Shown piece after piece: positions 16,730 through 25,272 of a stretch of DNA of 64,000 nucleotides (its first letter is position 1; each line of letters begins with the position of its first letter). The position numbers and the translations under genes are program-made. The DNA lies in the NCBI GenBank assembly GCA_934654475.1, contig CAKUFZ010000006.1, positions 51,420 through 115,419 of the forward strand. The letters run 5' to 3'. The DNA is from an uncultured Coriobacteriales bacterium (lineage in GTDB: Bacteria; Actinomycetota; Coriobacteriia; Coriobacteriales; UMGS124). Below the pieces are notes generated by a model. The model did no database searches and was not told where the DNA came from. It was given only the letters and a program-made list of their open reading frames with translations.

Positions 16730-18643
16730 CTAAAGAGTATCGCACAACACACATGCCACGAACTGCTGGGCGCCCATTGTGGAAGGCTCTGCCATGCCCA
16801 GTTCACGCAAAAGGACGCTGGGTGCGAGCATGGCGACGTCACCGGTTGTGGCTCGTTTGACACGCTTCACACGTGCCCCCAAAGCCTGCGCATGGTCGGG
16901 CGCGGCCCCTTGGACATAGGACATCGTGAGCCAATTGCGCGCCTTGTGAAGAAGCCCACGCCACAGGCGGCACTCGTTTTCGAAGCGAGCAGGCGACTCT
17001 TCACGCGTCGCACGGGGGGCCACGCCCTCGTTGAGACCGAGCAGCACACAGGCCTTGGTTTGGAGGCCCGCAAAGGCGGCGGGGATGCCCACGCGCACAT
17101 CCCACAACCTGCCGCCAAACCCGCGGTCCACCGCAGCCAGGTTGGCGCGGCTGAAAAACTCGCCGGCGCTTTGGGCAACGACAGGCTCGCACAGGCGGGT
17201 GAACGTGAGGTTCTCGTTGGGCGACACGATATCGATGAGCTGGCGACCGTGCTTGCGGCTTGCCTTGGCGATGAGCGCCCGGGCCTGCGCGTAGCGCTTG
17301 GCGAGAAGCCCTGCCCCTTCGAAGGGCTCGGGAGCAGAAGCGTCAAGCGAGGCGAGGGCGTCGAGAACGTGCATGTTGCGCTCGGCAGCATAGGCAACAA
17401 GTCCCGCCCAGGCTTTCGCGGAGATGTCCGCGCGTCCCAGGCCGACCCAGGTACGCCAGCACATAAGGTCGCGCTCGTCGGCCGCAAGGCCCAGCAGCGT
17501 AAACGATTGAAGCGTGGCCACACTCGCAACGCGACGGGGGTCTCCGCCCACAGGCTGGCCCTCAGTGCAGGTGACCGTGGCGATACCCGCCGCCTTGAGC
17601 TTCTGGCAGACGTCCTTGAGCATGCTTCCCTGGGGAATGACCACGCACACCTCGTTGGGGTACACGAGTTCGTCGAACGGGATCGGCTCGCAGCCGTCCT
17701 TAGCCACCTGGGTCCCGGCCTCCCCGGCCGCAGATGCGGCTTCGGTCAGCTCCAGGTCTTGAGAGAGATCCACAGCGACATTGCCGAGAATGTACTTCAC
17801 GGTCTTCGCGCAGGTCTGGACCTCAGTGAGGGGCTCGGGCGACTTCACGACGAACGTGTCTTCGGGGAAATCGAGCGGGGCCTGCGCAAGGCGCACGGGC
17901 TCGACGGCACGCGCTTGCGCGAAGCGGACAAGGCTCGCGCCTGCTGCCGCAGCGTCGAAGAAGGGGTTGGCGACGCTGCAATCACCGGCAAGCAGCAGCT
18001 CCTGGCCAGAAAGCATCTCGATAAGGCGCAGCTGGGCCAGACCGATGAGGTTCGCGTCGTCCACAAGCACGTGCGCCGCACCCAGTCGCTGGGCGATCTC
18101 AGGACAGGAGCGCACGGCATTGAGGGCGCGGGCACCCAACTCGCGCACGTCGTAGGCGCCGAATGCAGCAAGCGCATCGACATAGCGACGGGCAGGCTCG
18201 CCCTGAGGCACAGGCAGCTCGCCTGCGTCCCATGCGCGATACAGCTCCTTGCAGGCCGCGGCGAGGTCCTCCTTGCCCATGCCCGCTTGGCGCAGGTCGG
18301 CAATGAGAATGGAGCGCTCCACGTCGAGCAACGTGCGCGGACCGTGGCCGTACAACGCCTGCGCGTCCTTGTCGGTAAGCACCTCATAGCTGAGCGCCCG
18401 GGCCGACACCACGCGCAGACGCTCGACCGACTCTGGACCGGCGGACACGCGAAATCCCAGGCGACGCTTGAACGCGGCCGCCGCATCCTTCGAGGCGCAC
18501 ACCACCATGAGGTCGGCGAGGTCGCAACCACCGTCGAGCAAGGCGCGGGCGCGCTCAAGCAGACGCCCCGTCTTGCCGCTTGACTGCGCGCCCTCGAGTA
18601 TCGCGACCGTCGGGCTTTGCTGGCCGGCCATGGCTAGAGCCAC
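16730..18643 (-). CDS. Degenerate UvrD/AddB-like P-loop protein (operon copy B)
   Basis: 637 residues. It begins with a Walker A motif (LEGAQSSGKTGRLLE, about 18-25) and has a Walker B-like HVLVDDANLIGL near residue 192, where UvrD-type helicases have DEFQ/DEYQ. Near the C-terminus VLLGLNEGVAPR matches the late helicase segment of the UvrD/AddB family, and LLHKARNWLTMSYV replaces the arginine-finger motif (TRAR). Motif Ia (TFTNKAA type) is replaced by VVCASKDAAAAF. ATP binding is plausible but translocation is doubtful. No nuclease domain is present. It is a distant paralogue of the gene at 19493-21487 and the last of six genes. The start is GTG 18643 or ATG 18631; both overlap or abut the preceding stop. 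Confidence 0.75.
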   Translation of the reverse strand: MALAMAGQQSPTVAILEGAQSSGKTGRLLERARALLDGGCDLADLMVVCASKDAAAAFKRRLGFRVSAGPESVERLRVVSARALSYEVLTDKDAQALYGHGPRTLLDVERSILIADLRQAGMGKEDLAAACKELYRAWDAGELPVPQGEPARRYVDALAAFGAYDVRELGARALNAVRSCPEIAQRLGAAHVLVDDANLIGLAQLRLIEMLSGQELLLAGDCSVANPFFDAAAAGASLVRFAQARAVEPVRLAQAPLDFPEDTFVVKSPEPLTEVQTCAKTVKYILGNVAVDLSQDLELTEAASAAGEAGTQVAKDGCEPIPFDELVYPNEVCVVIPQGSMLKDVCQKLKAAGIATVTCTEGQPVGGDPRRVASVATLQSFTLLGLAADERDLMCWRTWVGLGRADISAKAWAGLVAYAAERNMHVLDALASLDASAPEPFEGAGLLAKRYAQARALIAKASRKHGRQLIDIVSPNENLTFTRLCEPVVAQSAGEFFSRANLAAVDRGFGGRLWDVRVGIPAAFAGLQTKACVLLGLNEGVAPRATREESPARFENECRLWRGLLHKARNWLTMSYVQGAAPDHAQALGARVKRVKRATTGDVAMLAPSVLLRELGMAEPSTMGAQQFVACVLCDTL

Positions 18644-19431
18644 GCACCCTTAGCGGAGTCAAACTCGCGCTGGCATCCATCGGCCGCGACCACGCCCCAC
18701 ACGCTGTAGTCGATGACGAGGGGCTCGACGGCGGGCGTCTCGGCAGGCTGCTCCTCGGAATCGGCTGCCGAGGCGGCCTGATCGTCGGTCGGGGCAGCTT
18801 CGACGGCCACGCTGGGCTCGTCGGCCTGCTCGGCCTCAGCGGGCTGCTCGCCTGCTGCCTGTGCGGCGGCCTCGGCCTGCTCCTCTGCCTGCTTGGCAGC
18901 CTCGTCCTGCTTGGCCTGCCAGGCGGCGCGCTGGGCGGCAAGCGACTGCGCGGAGGGCAGGCACACCTCGACGGGGCCCTCGCCGAAGGTACCGGCGTTG
19001 CACAGGTCACGCAACTGGGCGGCGACGTCCTCGAATACAGGCAGCTCCACGCCGGGCTCGACCGCAAAGCGCACGACGTTCTTGGCCATGAGCAGGTCGA
19101 TCTCGCGATAGTCAACCGTCTGCTCGCCGCGCTCGCCACGGCTCTTGTTGAAGCTCTTGATGTTCTCGCCCACGAAGTAGCGCTTGCCGGCGAGCCATTC
19201 CTTCACGTGCGGCCATACCTCGTCGGCCCCCTCGTCGGCGCTGAGCCAGTACTTCTTGGCGAAGTTGACCTTGAGCTGCATCACGTTGACGGCCGGGTCG
19301 GTGGCGGGGTGGCTGCGCACCGTGGTGGGCGCGAGGTGGATGAAGGCCCTCTTCACATCGGCGGCGGACTCGGCGTTGTACTCGCGCTCATCAAGCGAGG
19401 CGATGAGCATAAGCGAAGGATGAACGATCAT
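18634..19431 (-). CDS. Unknown protein with Ala/Glu-rich coiled-coil middle
   Basis: 265 residues; I do not recognise the family. A folded N-terminal part of about 165 residues (LIASLDEREYNAESAADVKR, later WPHVKEWLAGKRYFVGENIK) is followed by a segment at about 175-245 very rich in Ala, Glu and Gln, probably a coiled coil or flexible linker, and a short C-terminus ending in SVWGVVAADGCQREFDSA. The middle of the N-terminal part (DYREIDLLMAKNVVRFAVEP) has no catalytic motif I can name. ATG 19431 is preceded by AAAGG. It sits between the two degenerate helicase-like genes and its stop overlaps the start of the downstream one, so the three products may form a complex (inference). Confidence 0.7.
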   Translation of the reverse strand: MIVHPSLMLIASLDEREYNAESAADVKRAFIHLAPTTVRSHPATDPAVNVMQLKVNFAKKYWLSADEGADEVWPHVKEWLAGKRYFVGENIKSFNKSRGERGEQTVDYREIDLLMAKNVVRFAVEPGVELPVFEDVAAQLRDLCNAGTFGEGPVEVCLPSAQSLAAQRAAWQAKQDEAAKQAEEQAEAAAQAAGEQPAEAEQADEPSVAVEAAPTDDQAASAADSEEQPAETPAVEPLVIDYSVWGVVAADGCQREFDSAKGAWL

Positions 19432-19492
19432 GGCATGACCTTTCTCAAAGGCCGCAGGCGACACCGGCGGGGACACCTGCGGCTCTGTGCGT

Positions 19493-21487
19493 CTAATACG
19501 TCCGTACCTGTGCGCGCAGGTCCTGTTCGTCGAAGGCGATGACACCCCAGGCAGCCAGGGCATAGTCGGCGATGACGCTGCGGCGCACGCTCATGTGGCG
19601 GCGTCCGTCATCGCCGGCGCTCACACGGTAGCCCTTGAGGTTGAGCTTCTCGGACACCTCGAGGTCGACATCGGCGAACGAGCTGATGGCAAGGGCCTTT
19701 TTGGCGCATCCTGCCAGCGTGTAGAAGAACGCGCGGGCCTTCTTGTCGATGCCCTGGCGCACCTTGGCGGAGGCACTGGCCGCATCGAAGTAGGCATGCT
19801 CGGGAAGCCAGCCGTTCATGCAGCCGGCAAGCACCAAGTGGTCGCACGACACGCCTGCCACGTCGGCATAGGTGCACACGCTCACGCCGGCCGCATCGCC
19901 AAAGAAGTCGCGGCGAGTCGCGCGGGCATGCACGCTGGCGAACATCTGGGCCGCGCTGGCATCGGGGCCCGCGGCCAGGCAAGCGTCGAGAAGAGCCTCG
20001 CCCATACGGCGAACGCCCAGCTTGGAGGCGAGCTTATCGATGAGGGAGCGGCCCGTGAGACCCACGAGCTCGTCGATGAGGGAGCGGCCCGCCAGGTAGG
20101 CTTCGGCCACGGCGTCATGCGTGGACCCGATGCTGCCCTCGGACACGGCAGCAACCAGGCTCTCAAGCGCCTCGACGATGGTCTTGCCCTCCTCGGCGCA
20201 GTCGTGCGTGGCGAGCTCGCAGAACACGTTGCTGCATGCCACGTAGTCGCCCACGCCGCACCATACGCGCCAGCAGATGCCGTCCTGAGGATTGGCGAGA
20301 AGCCCCAGCATGCTTACGAAACGCGCCTCGTCGCACTCCTCGACCTTGCGGAAGTTCGCGGTCACAAGCTGGCCGGTCGCCATCTTGCGCACAGGCAGGC
20401 CGGCGGCCTTGAGGGCCTTGGCAAGAGAGCGGGCCCAGGTGAGGTTGGGCGCGGCAACGACAACCTGCGAGGGGTCGGCGCCGGCATCCACCTTGTCTTT
20501 CACCCAGGACGCAACCTTGCCGAACTCTTCTTTCCACCCAAAGCTCTCAAGCAGCTCGACACCCTCGATGGGCGCGGCCGCGCAGGGCACGGCGTAGGTG
20601 TCGGCGACCTCGTGCTCGCCGCATGAGTCGAGAAGGCCCAGCGAAAGCGCGTCGAGGAAGCCCGAGTCGGCCAGCTGGGAGGCCGCACCGACGACCCTAC
20701 CGGTCGCCGGGGCGGGCAGCGCCACGCTCAGCGCACCCTCGTTACGGGTGCAGAACTCCTCGATTCCCTTGCCGTACGGGAAGGGGTCGGCGCCCTCGGA
20801 GGTGTCGGTGGGGTCGGCACAAGCCCACAGGCTCTCGGGAGCCAGGGCCTCAAGCACAAGCTGCGAGGCGCGGTTGAGCGCCTGGTAGTCGTCCACCACA
20901 AAGTGACGCACAGGCAACGCGCACGAAGGGTCGGCCAGCGTGGCCAGGTAGTGGACGCACATGCCGGCAAGCTCGCAGGGATGGATGGGGCCGTAGGCGG
21001 TCAGGCAGGTGCGAGCCAGGTTGAAGACCTTCTGCTCGTCCTTCTCCCAGAAGAAATAGGGGTCGTCGGCCTCGAGGGTCGTGAGGCTCTTGCGGAAAAA
21101 GCCGAGCATGCCCTTGAGCTGCTTGGCCGCCACGCCCGTGGTCTTGAGGTCCTCCTTCACGAAGTCGTCCTCAAAAGGCATGATGAGCCTGGGGGCACGG
21201 TGCGTGAACGCCTGGGCCTCGGGGGTCGACAGGATCGAAAGCTCCAGGTCACGTGCGCAGGTCACGGTCACGCCACGTGCCGCCACGTCGGCCATCGCCT
21301 GCACGGCCGCGTCGCTGCCAGCAACGACACACACCTGCTCGGCCGGCACGCCTGAAGCGAGCAGCGCCTCGACGCGCGCCCGCACAAGGGCCGTCTTGCC
21401 CGCGTTGTGCGGGCCCTGCGCCATGAGGAAGCGCACCTGGGCGTTTGCCTGCACCGCCTCCTGGGCGGTCATGGTCTGCAAAGTCAT
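19493..21487 (-). CDS. Degenerate UvrD/AddB-like P-loop protein (operon copy A)
   Basis: 664 residues. It has Walker A (AQGPHNAGKTALV, 25-32) and a helicase-like motif II (HFVVDDYQALNRAS, about 195-208), where UvrD has VDEYQDTN. Motif Ia is lost (VVAGSDAAVQAM). Motif III is lost (ACADPTDTS where GDDDQSIY is expected). The late segment LVLAGCMNGWLPE resembles GLNEGLFP, and FYTLAGCAKKALAIS stands where the motif VI TRAR would be, without its arginines. So the fold is clearly SF1A/AddB-like but helicase activity is unlikely. There is no nuclease domain or Fe-S cysteine cluster. It starts 10 nt after the polyferredoxin gene, an odd neighbour for a DNA-repair protein. Confidence 0.75.
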   Translation of the reverse strand: MTLQTMTAQEAVQANAQVRFLMAQGPHNAGKTALVRARVEALLASGVPAEQVCVVAGSDAAVQAMADVAARGVTVTCARDLELSILSTPEAQAFTHRAPRLIMPFEDDFVKEDLKTTGVAAKQLKGMLGFFRKSLTTLEADDPYFFWEKDEQKVFNLARTCLTAYGPIHPCELAGMCVHYLATLADPSCALPVRHFVVDDYQALNRASQLVLEALAPESLWACADPTDTSEGADPFPYGKGIEEFCTRNEGALSVALPAPATGRVVGAASQLADSGFLDALSLGLLDSCGEHEVADTYAVPCAAAPIEGVELLESFGWKEEFGKVASWVKDKVDAGADPSQVVVAAPNLTWARSLAKALKAAGLPVRKMATGQLVTANFRKVEECDEARFVSMLGLLANPQDGICWRVWCGVGDYVACSNVFCELATHDCAEEGKTIVEALESLVAAVSEGSIGSTHDAVAEAYLAGRSLIDELVGLTGRSLIDKLASKLGVRRMGEALLDACLAAGPDASAAQMFASVHARATRRDFFGDAAGVSVCTYADVAGVSCDHLVLAGCMNGWLPEHAYFDAASASAKVRQGIDKKARAFFYTLAGCAKKALAISSFADVDLEVSEKLNLKGYRVSAGDDGRRHMSVRRSVIADYALAAWGVIAFDEQDLRAQVRTY

Positions 21488-21497
21488 GGTCTTCTTC

Positions 21498-22724
21498 CTA
21501 CCGTTCGTAAATCTGTTCGATGTTAAGCATCTTCTTCATGCGGTTGACCACGGAGTGGGCGCGACCCCTGTCGTCAGTCACGCTCGGCAGCACCCAGTGC
21601 TGCACCACCGCGCCCGACGCCACGTCGGGGGCCATGACGTCCTCGTAGAGCGTGAGTGCGTCGGTAGGGCAGATGTCGGTGCAACAGCGGCACTTCACGC
21701 AGTCGGCGGGAGAATGGTCCACGCCCTCGCCCGTCTCGTCCTTCCACTTCGTGATGGCACCCGTGGGGCAGAACGTCGCGCAGCCGTAGCATGTGCGGCA
21801 CTTCGAGGCGTCGATCACCACGCGACCCCACAGCCTCGTGTCAAGCGTCACGTTCTCGGGCTCGCCGAGCTCGGCAAGCGCGTCGAGCAGGCGCTCGCGA
21901 CGGTCGGGGATGAAGTGGGGCAAGGTGCCGTCCTTCATCGTCTTCATGAAGCGAGCCGCTTGGGCACGGCCGCTCTCGTCGCACACGACCTCGGGCTCGT
22001 CGGACTTCAACGCTTCCGGCGTCACCGCGTCGCTCAGGGCGCACAGCATGGAGCGGCCCGTCTCGCTCAAGAGGCGTCGGCGGTTCTCGTCATAGGGCAG
22101 CGACTGGATGAAGGCGCTCTTCTCGCCCTCGTCAAGCATGGCCTCGCGGGGCAGCTTGTCGGTGAGCTCGACGCGCACGTCGCTTCTCCAGGCACCCAGC
22201 AGCTCGTCTGCCGTGGCGGCGACCAGCTCGTAGGTCTGCTTGCCCACGCTGCGCTCACAGGTGTCGCACGCACCGTGCACGAGCACCACCCGGTCGGCAC
22301 CGGCGGCCACCAGGCTCACGCACACCGACTCGTCCACGCGGCCAAGGCAGCGCACGCGCGTGGCGCGCTGCGGGTCGACGCAGGCGGCGTAGCGCTCCCA
22401 AGCGTGGTCGCACATGACGACGCCCACGCCCTTGGCGGCGATGAGCGCGTCGAGCGCCGTGGTGGCGAGCACCGCGTCGTTGGGGTTGTTCGCCTCAAGC
22501 GCGCAGGTGGGACATACCGTGGCGCATGTGCCGCAACCCACGCACAGGTCTGAGTCGACGCTCACCTCGTCTTGCGAGATGGAAATGGCACCCGTTGTGC
22601 AGGCATCGGCGCACTTGGTGCACGACGCCTTGCGGTTGCGCATGACGGCGCAGCGATACGGAAACGCCTTCAACACGTCGCTGGCGATGCCGTCAAACAC
22701 CCCCAGCATTCTGCTCGTAGCCAT
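21498..22724 (-). CDS. Polyferredoxin with MvhD-like middle domain
   Basis: A probable electron-transfer protein of 408 residues, cytosolic as no signal is seen. The N-terminal region has two cysteine sets, CTKCADACTTGA and CVGCGTCATVCPTCA. The middle, about residues 105-170, has VRCLGRVDESVCVSLVAAGA and VLVHGACDTCERSVG, resembling the delta subunit of methyl-viologen hydrogenase (MvhD/FrhD), which binds a 2Fe-2S cluster. The C-terminal third has two more 4Fe-4S sets, CRTCYGCATFCPTGA and CVKCRCCTDICPTDA. It starts 2 nt after the TorD-like gene. Likely role: passing electrons to or from a redox enzyme linked to this locus (inference). Confidence 0.85.
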   Translation of the reverse strand: MATSRMLGVFDGIASDVLKAFPYRCAVMRNRKASCTKCADACTTGAISISQDEVSVDSDLCVGCGTCATVCPTCALEANNPNDAVLATTALDALIAAKGVGVVMCDHAWERYAACVDPQRATRVRCLGRVDESVCVSLVAAGADRVVLVHGACDTCERSVGKQTYELVAATADELLGAWRSDVRVELTDKLPREAMLDEGEKSAFIQSLPYDENRRRLLSETGRSMLCALSDAVTPEALKSDEPEVVCDESGRAQAARFMKTMKDGTLPHFIPDRRERLLDALAELGEPENVTLDTRLWGRVVIDASKCRTCYGCATFCPTGAITKWKDETGEGVDHSPADCVKCRCCTDICPTDALTLYEDVMAPDVASGAVVQHWVLPSVTDDRGRAHSVVNRMKKMLNIEQIYER

Positions 22725-22726
22725 GG

Positions 22727-23440
22727 CTAGGCGTCCACGCCGTCGAGGAGGTCGTCGAGCGCCTCCACCTCGGTCTGCACGAAGCCCAGGAGCAGCTCGC
22801 CGGCACCGATGTAGAGGTCAGTCTGGGAGAAGTACTTGATGTCGGAAACGAACATGGGCACCCAGTTTGCGAGGTGCTGGCCCACGAAGGCACGCTGGGT
22901 CTTGAGCAACTCCACAGCCTCGTCCTCCTTGCCCTCCTTGAGGGCCTTGGCCGTGCGCTCGCTCATGACCTGCATGAACTCGAGCTCGAGGGCAATGTGG
23001 TCCTCGCAGTCGTTCCACTCCTCGCCCTTCTTCAGCAAGTTGGCGCGGTAGACGGCGAGCACCTCGTCGCGGGCGTCCTGCATGAGCAGGCGCTTCTCGG
23101 AGGTATGGACACTCTCAAAGGGGTAGGCGGCAGAACGACCGTTGTTGCCGTGGCCGATGAACGTGCGGGCATAGTCGCGCGCCAGGTCGAGCAGCGTGTC
23201 CTCCCAGGTGCCCTTGAGGTAGTTGTACATGGTGCGGTAACCGTAATCCACGTGCTCGTTGCCCGTGGAGGTGGGGAACTTCAGGTGACGCAGCTCCTCG
23301 AGGAACTTGCCGTCGACCTCGACGCGGAAGATGCGCGCGAGCAGGCCGTAGGTGCGGGCACGGCGGGTCATGAAATCAACGAGCTCGCTGCCCTCGACGA
23401 CTTCCTCGGTCTGGTCGGGCATGGCGATGGTGTCAGTCAT
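22727..23440 (-). CDS. TorD/DmsD-family molybdoenzyme maturation chaperone
   Basis: A cytosolic chaperone that binds a molybdoenzyme and its Tat signal until cofactor insertion. It has 237 residues, typical of the family, and is all-helical in appearance. Recognisable parts are RRARTYGLLARIFRVE, the core LARDYARTFIGHG and PYESVH-like stretch AAYPFESVHTSEKRLLMQD, and CEDHIALELEFMQVMSERT, which matches the EPEDHLALELEFM motif of TorD proteins. The likely client is the Tat molybdopterin oxidoreductase encoded at 26.0-29.4 kb. It starts 12 nt after the preceding gene and is in the same operon. Confidence 0.9.
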   Translation of the reverse strand: MTDTIAMPDQTEEVVEGSELVDFMTRRARTYGLLARIFRVEVDGKFLEELRHLKFPTSTGNEHVDYGYRTMYNYLKGTWEDTLLDLARDYARTFIGHGNNGRSAAYPFESVHTSEKRLLMQDARDEVLAVYRANLLKKGEEWNDCEDHIALELEFMQVMSERTAKALKEGKEDEAVELLKTQRAFVGQHLANWVPMFVSDIKYFSQTDLYIGAGELLLGFVQTEVEALDDLLDGVDA

Positions 23441-23452
23441 CTTGCAGCTCCT

Positions 23453-24274
23453 TTAGGCTTGTGCGGTCGCGTTCTTCTTGAGGTAGTTCTCGCCCAGGTC
23501 GGTAAGGCACCAGCCGCGGTTCTTCCACTCCACGGCGCCCACCTCCTGCAGGCAGTCGATGAAGTGGCTCGGAGCCTTGTGCGGGTTCTCGAGGCGCTCG
23601 TCGCCGGCATAGCGGTCGTTGATGGCGCCCATCGTGCGACCCTGCTCGTGCAGGAAGTCCAGCAGGTCCCTATAGATGTCGGCGTAGCGGGCGTCGCGCA
23701 CGCCGATGAGCTCGTCGAGCTCGGAGCCCTCGCGGCACTCGGCAAGCACGGTGAGGCCGGCGTCGGTGGCCAACCAGGTCGCCTGCTGGGGCTCCTTGAT
23801 CTCGAGGTACTCCACGCCGTCCTCGTCGACGGCCTCGTCGGCGTTTTCGGGCAGCTTGGCGACCAGCGCGCCGGACTTCTCGAGCATGGTGCACAGCGAC
23901 AGCGCCGAGTACACGCTGAAGCAATCTTTCTGGAACTCGTCGACCATCTCGGTCACTTCGTCGGAGGTGCGTTCCTGGCAGCACAGCTCGATGATCTTGA
24001 GAAGCACGGGCTTACGAGCGAAGTTGCGGGCGAACAGCTCGCGGATGGCGTCCTCGGGACAAGCGAAGCGGCTCTGGTCGTAGACGCTCGGCTTCTTCTG
24101 CGACTCGGGCATCTCTTTGATAACGGGCAGCTCCTCGATCTCTTCGGCGGCGACCGCCTCGGGGTCGTCGGGATCGGGGGCAAAGGGATCGAACTCGTCG
24201 GTGTCAACGATCTCGAAGTCAAACCCCAAGTCGTCGAACTCCCCCACAGTGCTTTCGGACTCAAACTCAGACAT
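23453..24274 (-). CDS. Unknown acidic protein, first gene of the TorD operon
   Basis: 273 residues; family not recognised. The first ~75 residues are strongly acidic and probably disordered (DDLGFDFEIVDTDEFDPFAP). The rest looks like two helical winged-helix-like units: FACPEDAIRELFARNFARK with LKIIELCCQERTSDEVTEMV, and a C-terminal YRDLLDFLHEQGRTMGAIND with FIDCLQEVGAVEWKN and CLTDLGENYLKK. The repeated wH-like pattern suggests nucleic-acid or protein binding, but no motif is decisive. ATG 24274 follows AGAGG and opens the acidic region; the longer in-frame ORF to 24556 runs into repeat-rich DNA with no similarity. It leads a six-gene operon. Confidence 0.75.
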   Translation of the reverse strand: MSEFESESTVGEFDDLGFDFEIVDTDEFDPFAPDPDDPEAVAAEEIEELPVIKEMPESQKKPSVYDQSRFACPEDAIRELFARNFARKPVLLKIIELCCQERTSDEVTEMVDEFQKDCFSVYSALSLCTMLEKSGALVAKLPENADEAVDEDGVEYLEIKEPQQATWLATDAGLTVLAECREGSELDELIGVRDARYADIYRDLLDFLHEQGRTMGAINDRYAGDERLENPHKAPSHFIDCLQEVGAVEWKNRGWCLTDLGENYLKKNATAQA

Positions 24275-24646
24275 GCGTCTATCCTCTCCCTCACTGGCGC
24301 ACGGCTTGCGCTTCCGGGAGAAGATGCTAGGGTTCCCCGACACACGAGCTTCATAAACGGTGGATGATTTGACGTGATTCGTGCTGCTCATGAAGGCATC
24401 ATCGGTCATGGATGAGCCGCCGAGCTGGGGTTTTGCTGAATGATGCGCAAGTGCGAAGGTTTGCGAGATCATGCGGGAGCATCGGCTGGCAAGCAGGCGA
24501 AGACATGTACAGTGGCCAGCAAGCGCGGCAGGGTGCGCGAGTGCCACAGGGCACATGCGTGCGAACGAGCCGCCGCGCTGTGCTCACGCATGTGGAAGAC
24601 CACTGCCGCAGTTCCAAGTGCAGTCGTGCCTCGCTCAACACGTAAC

Positions 24647-24880
24647 CAAAGGGCGCGAGGCTCACCCCGATAGCCTCCTCGGTGGCGCAGCAGCGCTCAA
24701 AAGTCCCAAAAGTATGCGCTTTGCTGGAAATGGTCCCGTCGCATGATTCCAAGCAAGTAAGGTGCGACGCATCTACCTGGAGTTTTGGAAACGCGGCACC
24801 GTGTATAAAGATCCCCAAAGGATTAAAGCTCATACTTTTGGCGTTTTTGGACACTGGCCGAGTCCAATGCCGGCCGAAAT
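24647..24880. repeat. Inverted-repeat element, copy 1
   Basis: A unit opening CCAAAGGGCGCGAG, then a CGGTGGCGCAGCA stretch, then inverted arms CCAAAAGTATGCGCTTT (24706-24722) and AAAGCTCATACTTTTGG (24825-24841, one mismatch), enclosing about 100 nt with a TACCTGGAGTTTT motif. A second copy follows 271 nt further on. It lies in the long leader or promoter region of the TorD operon. It has no coding capacity I can support. Confidence 0.75.
24774..24786. promoter_or_regulatory. TACCTGGAGTTTT motif (one mismatch) inside repeat copy 1
   Basis: A variant of the motif at 16694, 25045 and 29689. It lies 500 nt upstream of the first gene of the TorD operon. Confidence 0.35.
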
Positions 24881-24917
24881 AGACCGCGCGACCACCTCGC
24901 CCCGTTCGATACACAGC

Positions 24918-25145
24918 CAAAGGGCGCGATACTTGCCCCGATAGTCCGCTCGGTGGCGCAGCAAAGTCCAAAAGTCCCAAAAGTCTGCGTTATACCGGAG
25001 GCGGGAACGCTACGAGGCGGTACGAGAAAAAAGCGCAATCCGTCTACCTGGTGTTTTGATACCACGCTAATCAAGCATCAAACCCTGGCTGAGTTATAAC
25101 GCAGACTTTTGGCGTTTTTGAACGCTGACGGGGATCGATTGCTGA
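24918..25145. repeat. Inverted-repeat element, copy 2
   Basis: Same layout as the copy at 24647: opening CCAAAGGGCGCGAT, CGGTGGCGCAGCA, then perfect 18-bp arms CCAAAAGTCTGCGTTATA (24977-24994) and its exact inverse (25095-25112), followed by CGTTTTTGAAC. The enclosed ~100 nt contain TACCTGGTGTTTT. The arms differ from copy 1 at several bases, yet each copy keeps its own arms complementary, which implies selection on the paired structure. Confidence 0.8.
25045..25057. promoter_or_regulatory. TACCTGGTGTTTT motif inside repeat copy 2
   Basis: An exact copy of the motif at 16694 and 29689, in the loop region between the 18-bp arms. Confidence 0.4.
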
Positions 25146-25190
25146 CCAAGGGGGCCGCGAGAGACCCACGCCTCGCCCGTTGCACACAGA

Positions 25191-25224
25191 AAGGACCCCG
25201 CGAGATTGCTCTCGCGGGGTCCTT
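25191..25224 (-). terminator. Rho-independent terminator after the molybdoenzyme operon
   Basis: On the minus strand, the perfect stem AAGGACCCCGCGAG/CTCGCGGGGTCCTT is followed by TCTGTG. It lies about 50 nt past the Fe-S subunit stop and separates this operon from the TorD operon. Confidence 0.85.
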
Positions 25225-25272
25225 CGGGGGGGTGAGGGCCCTATGCGTTAGGGTGTACGCAAAGCTTTGGTG

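Noticed and set aside
24399..24980. A 193-codon minus-strand frame, and a related 83-codon frame at 24823-25074
   Set aside because: They share a short peptide only because they read the two copies of the inverted-repeat element. Cys- and Arg-rich composition and no ribosome-binding site argue against coding.
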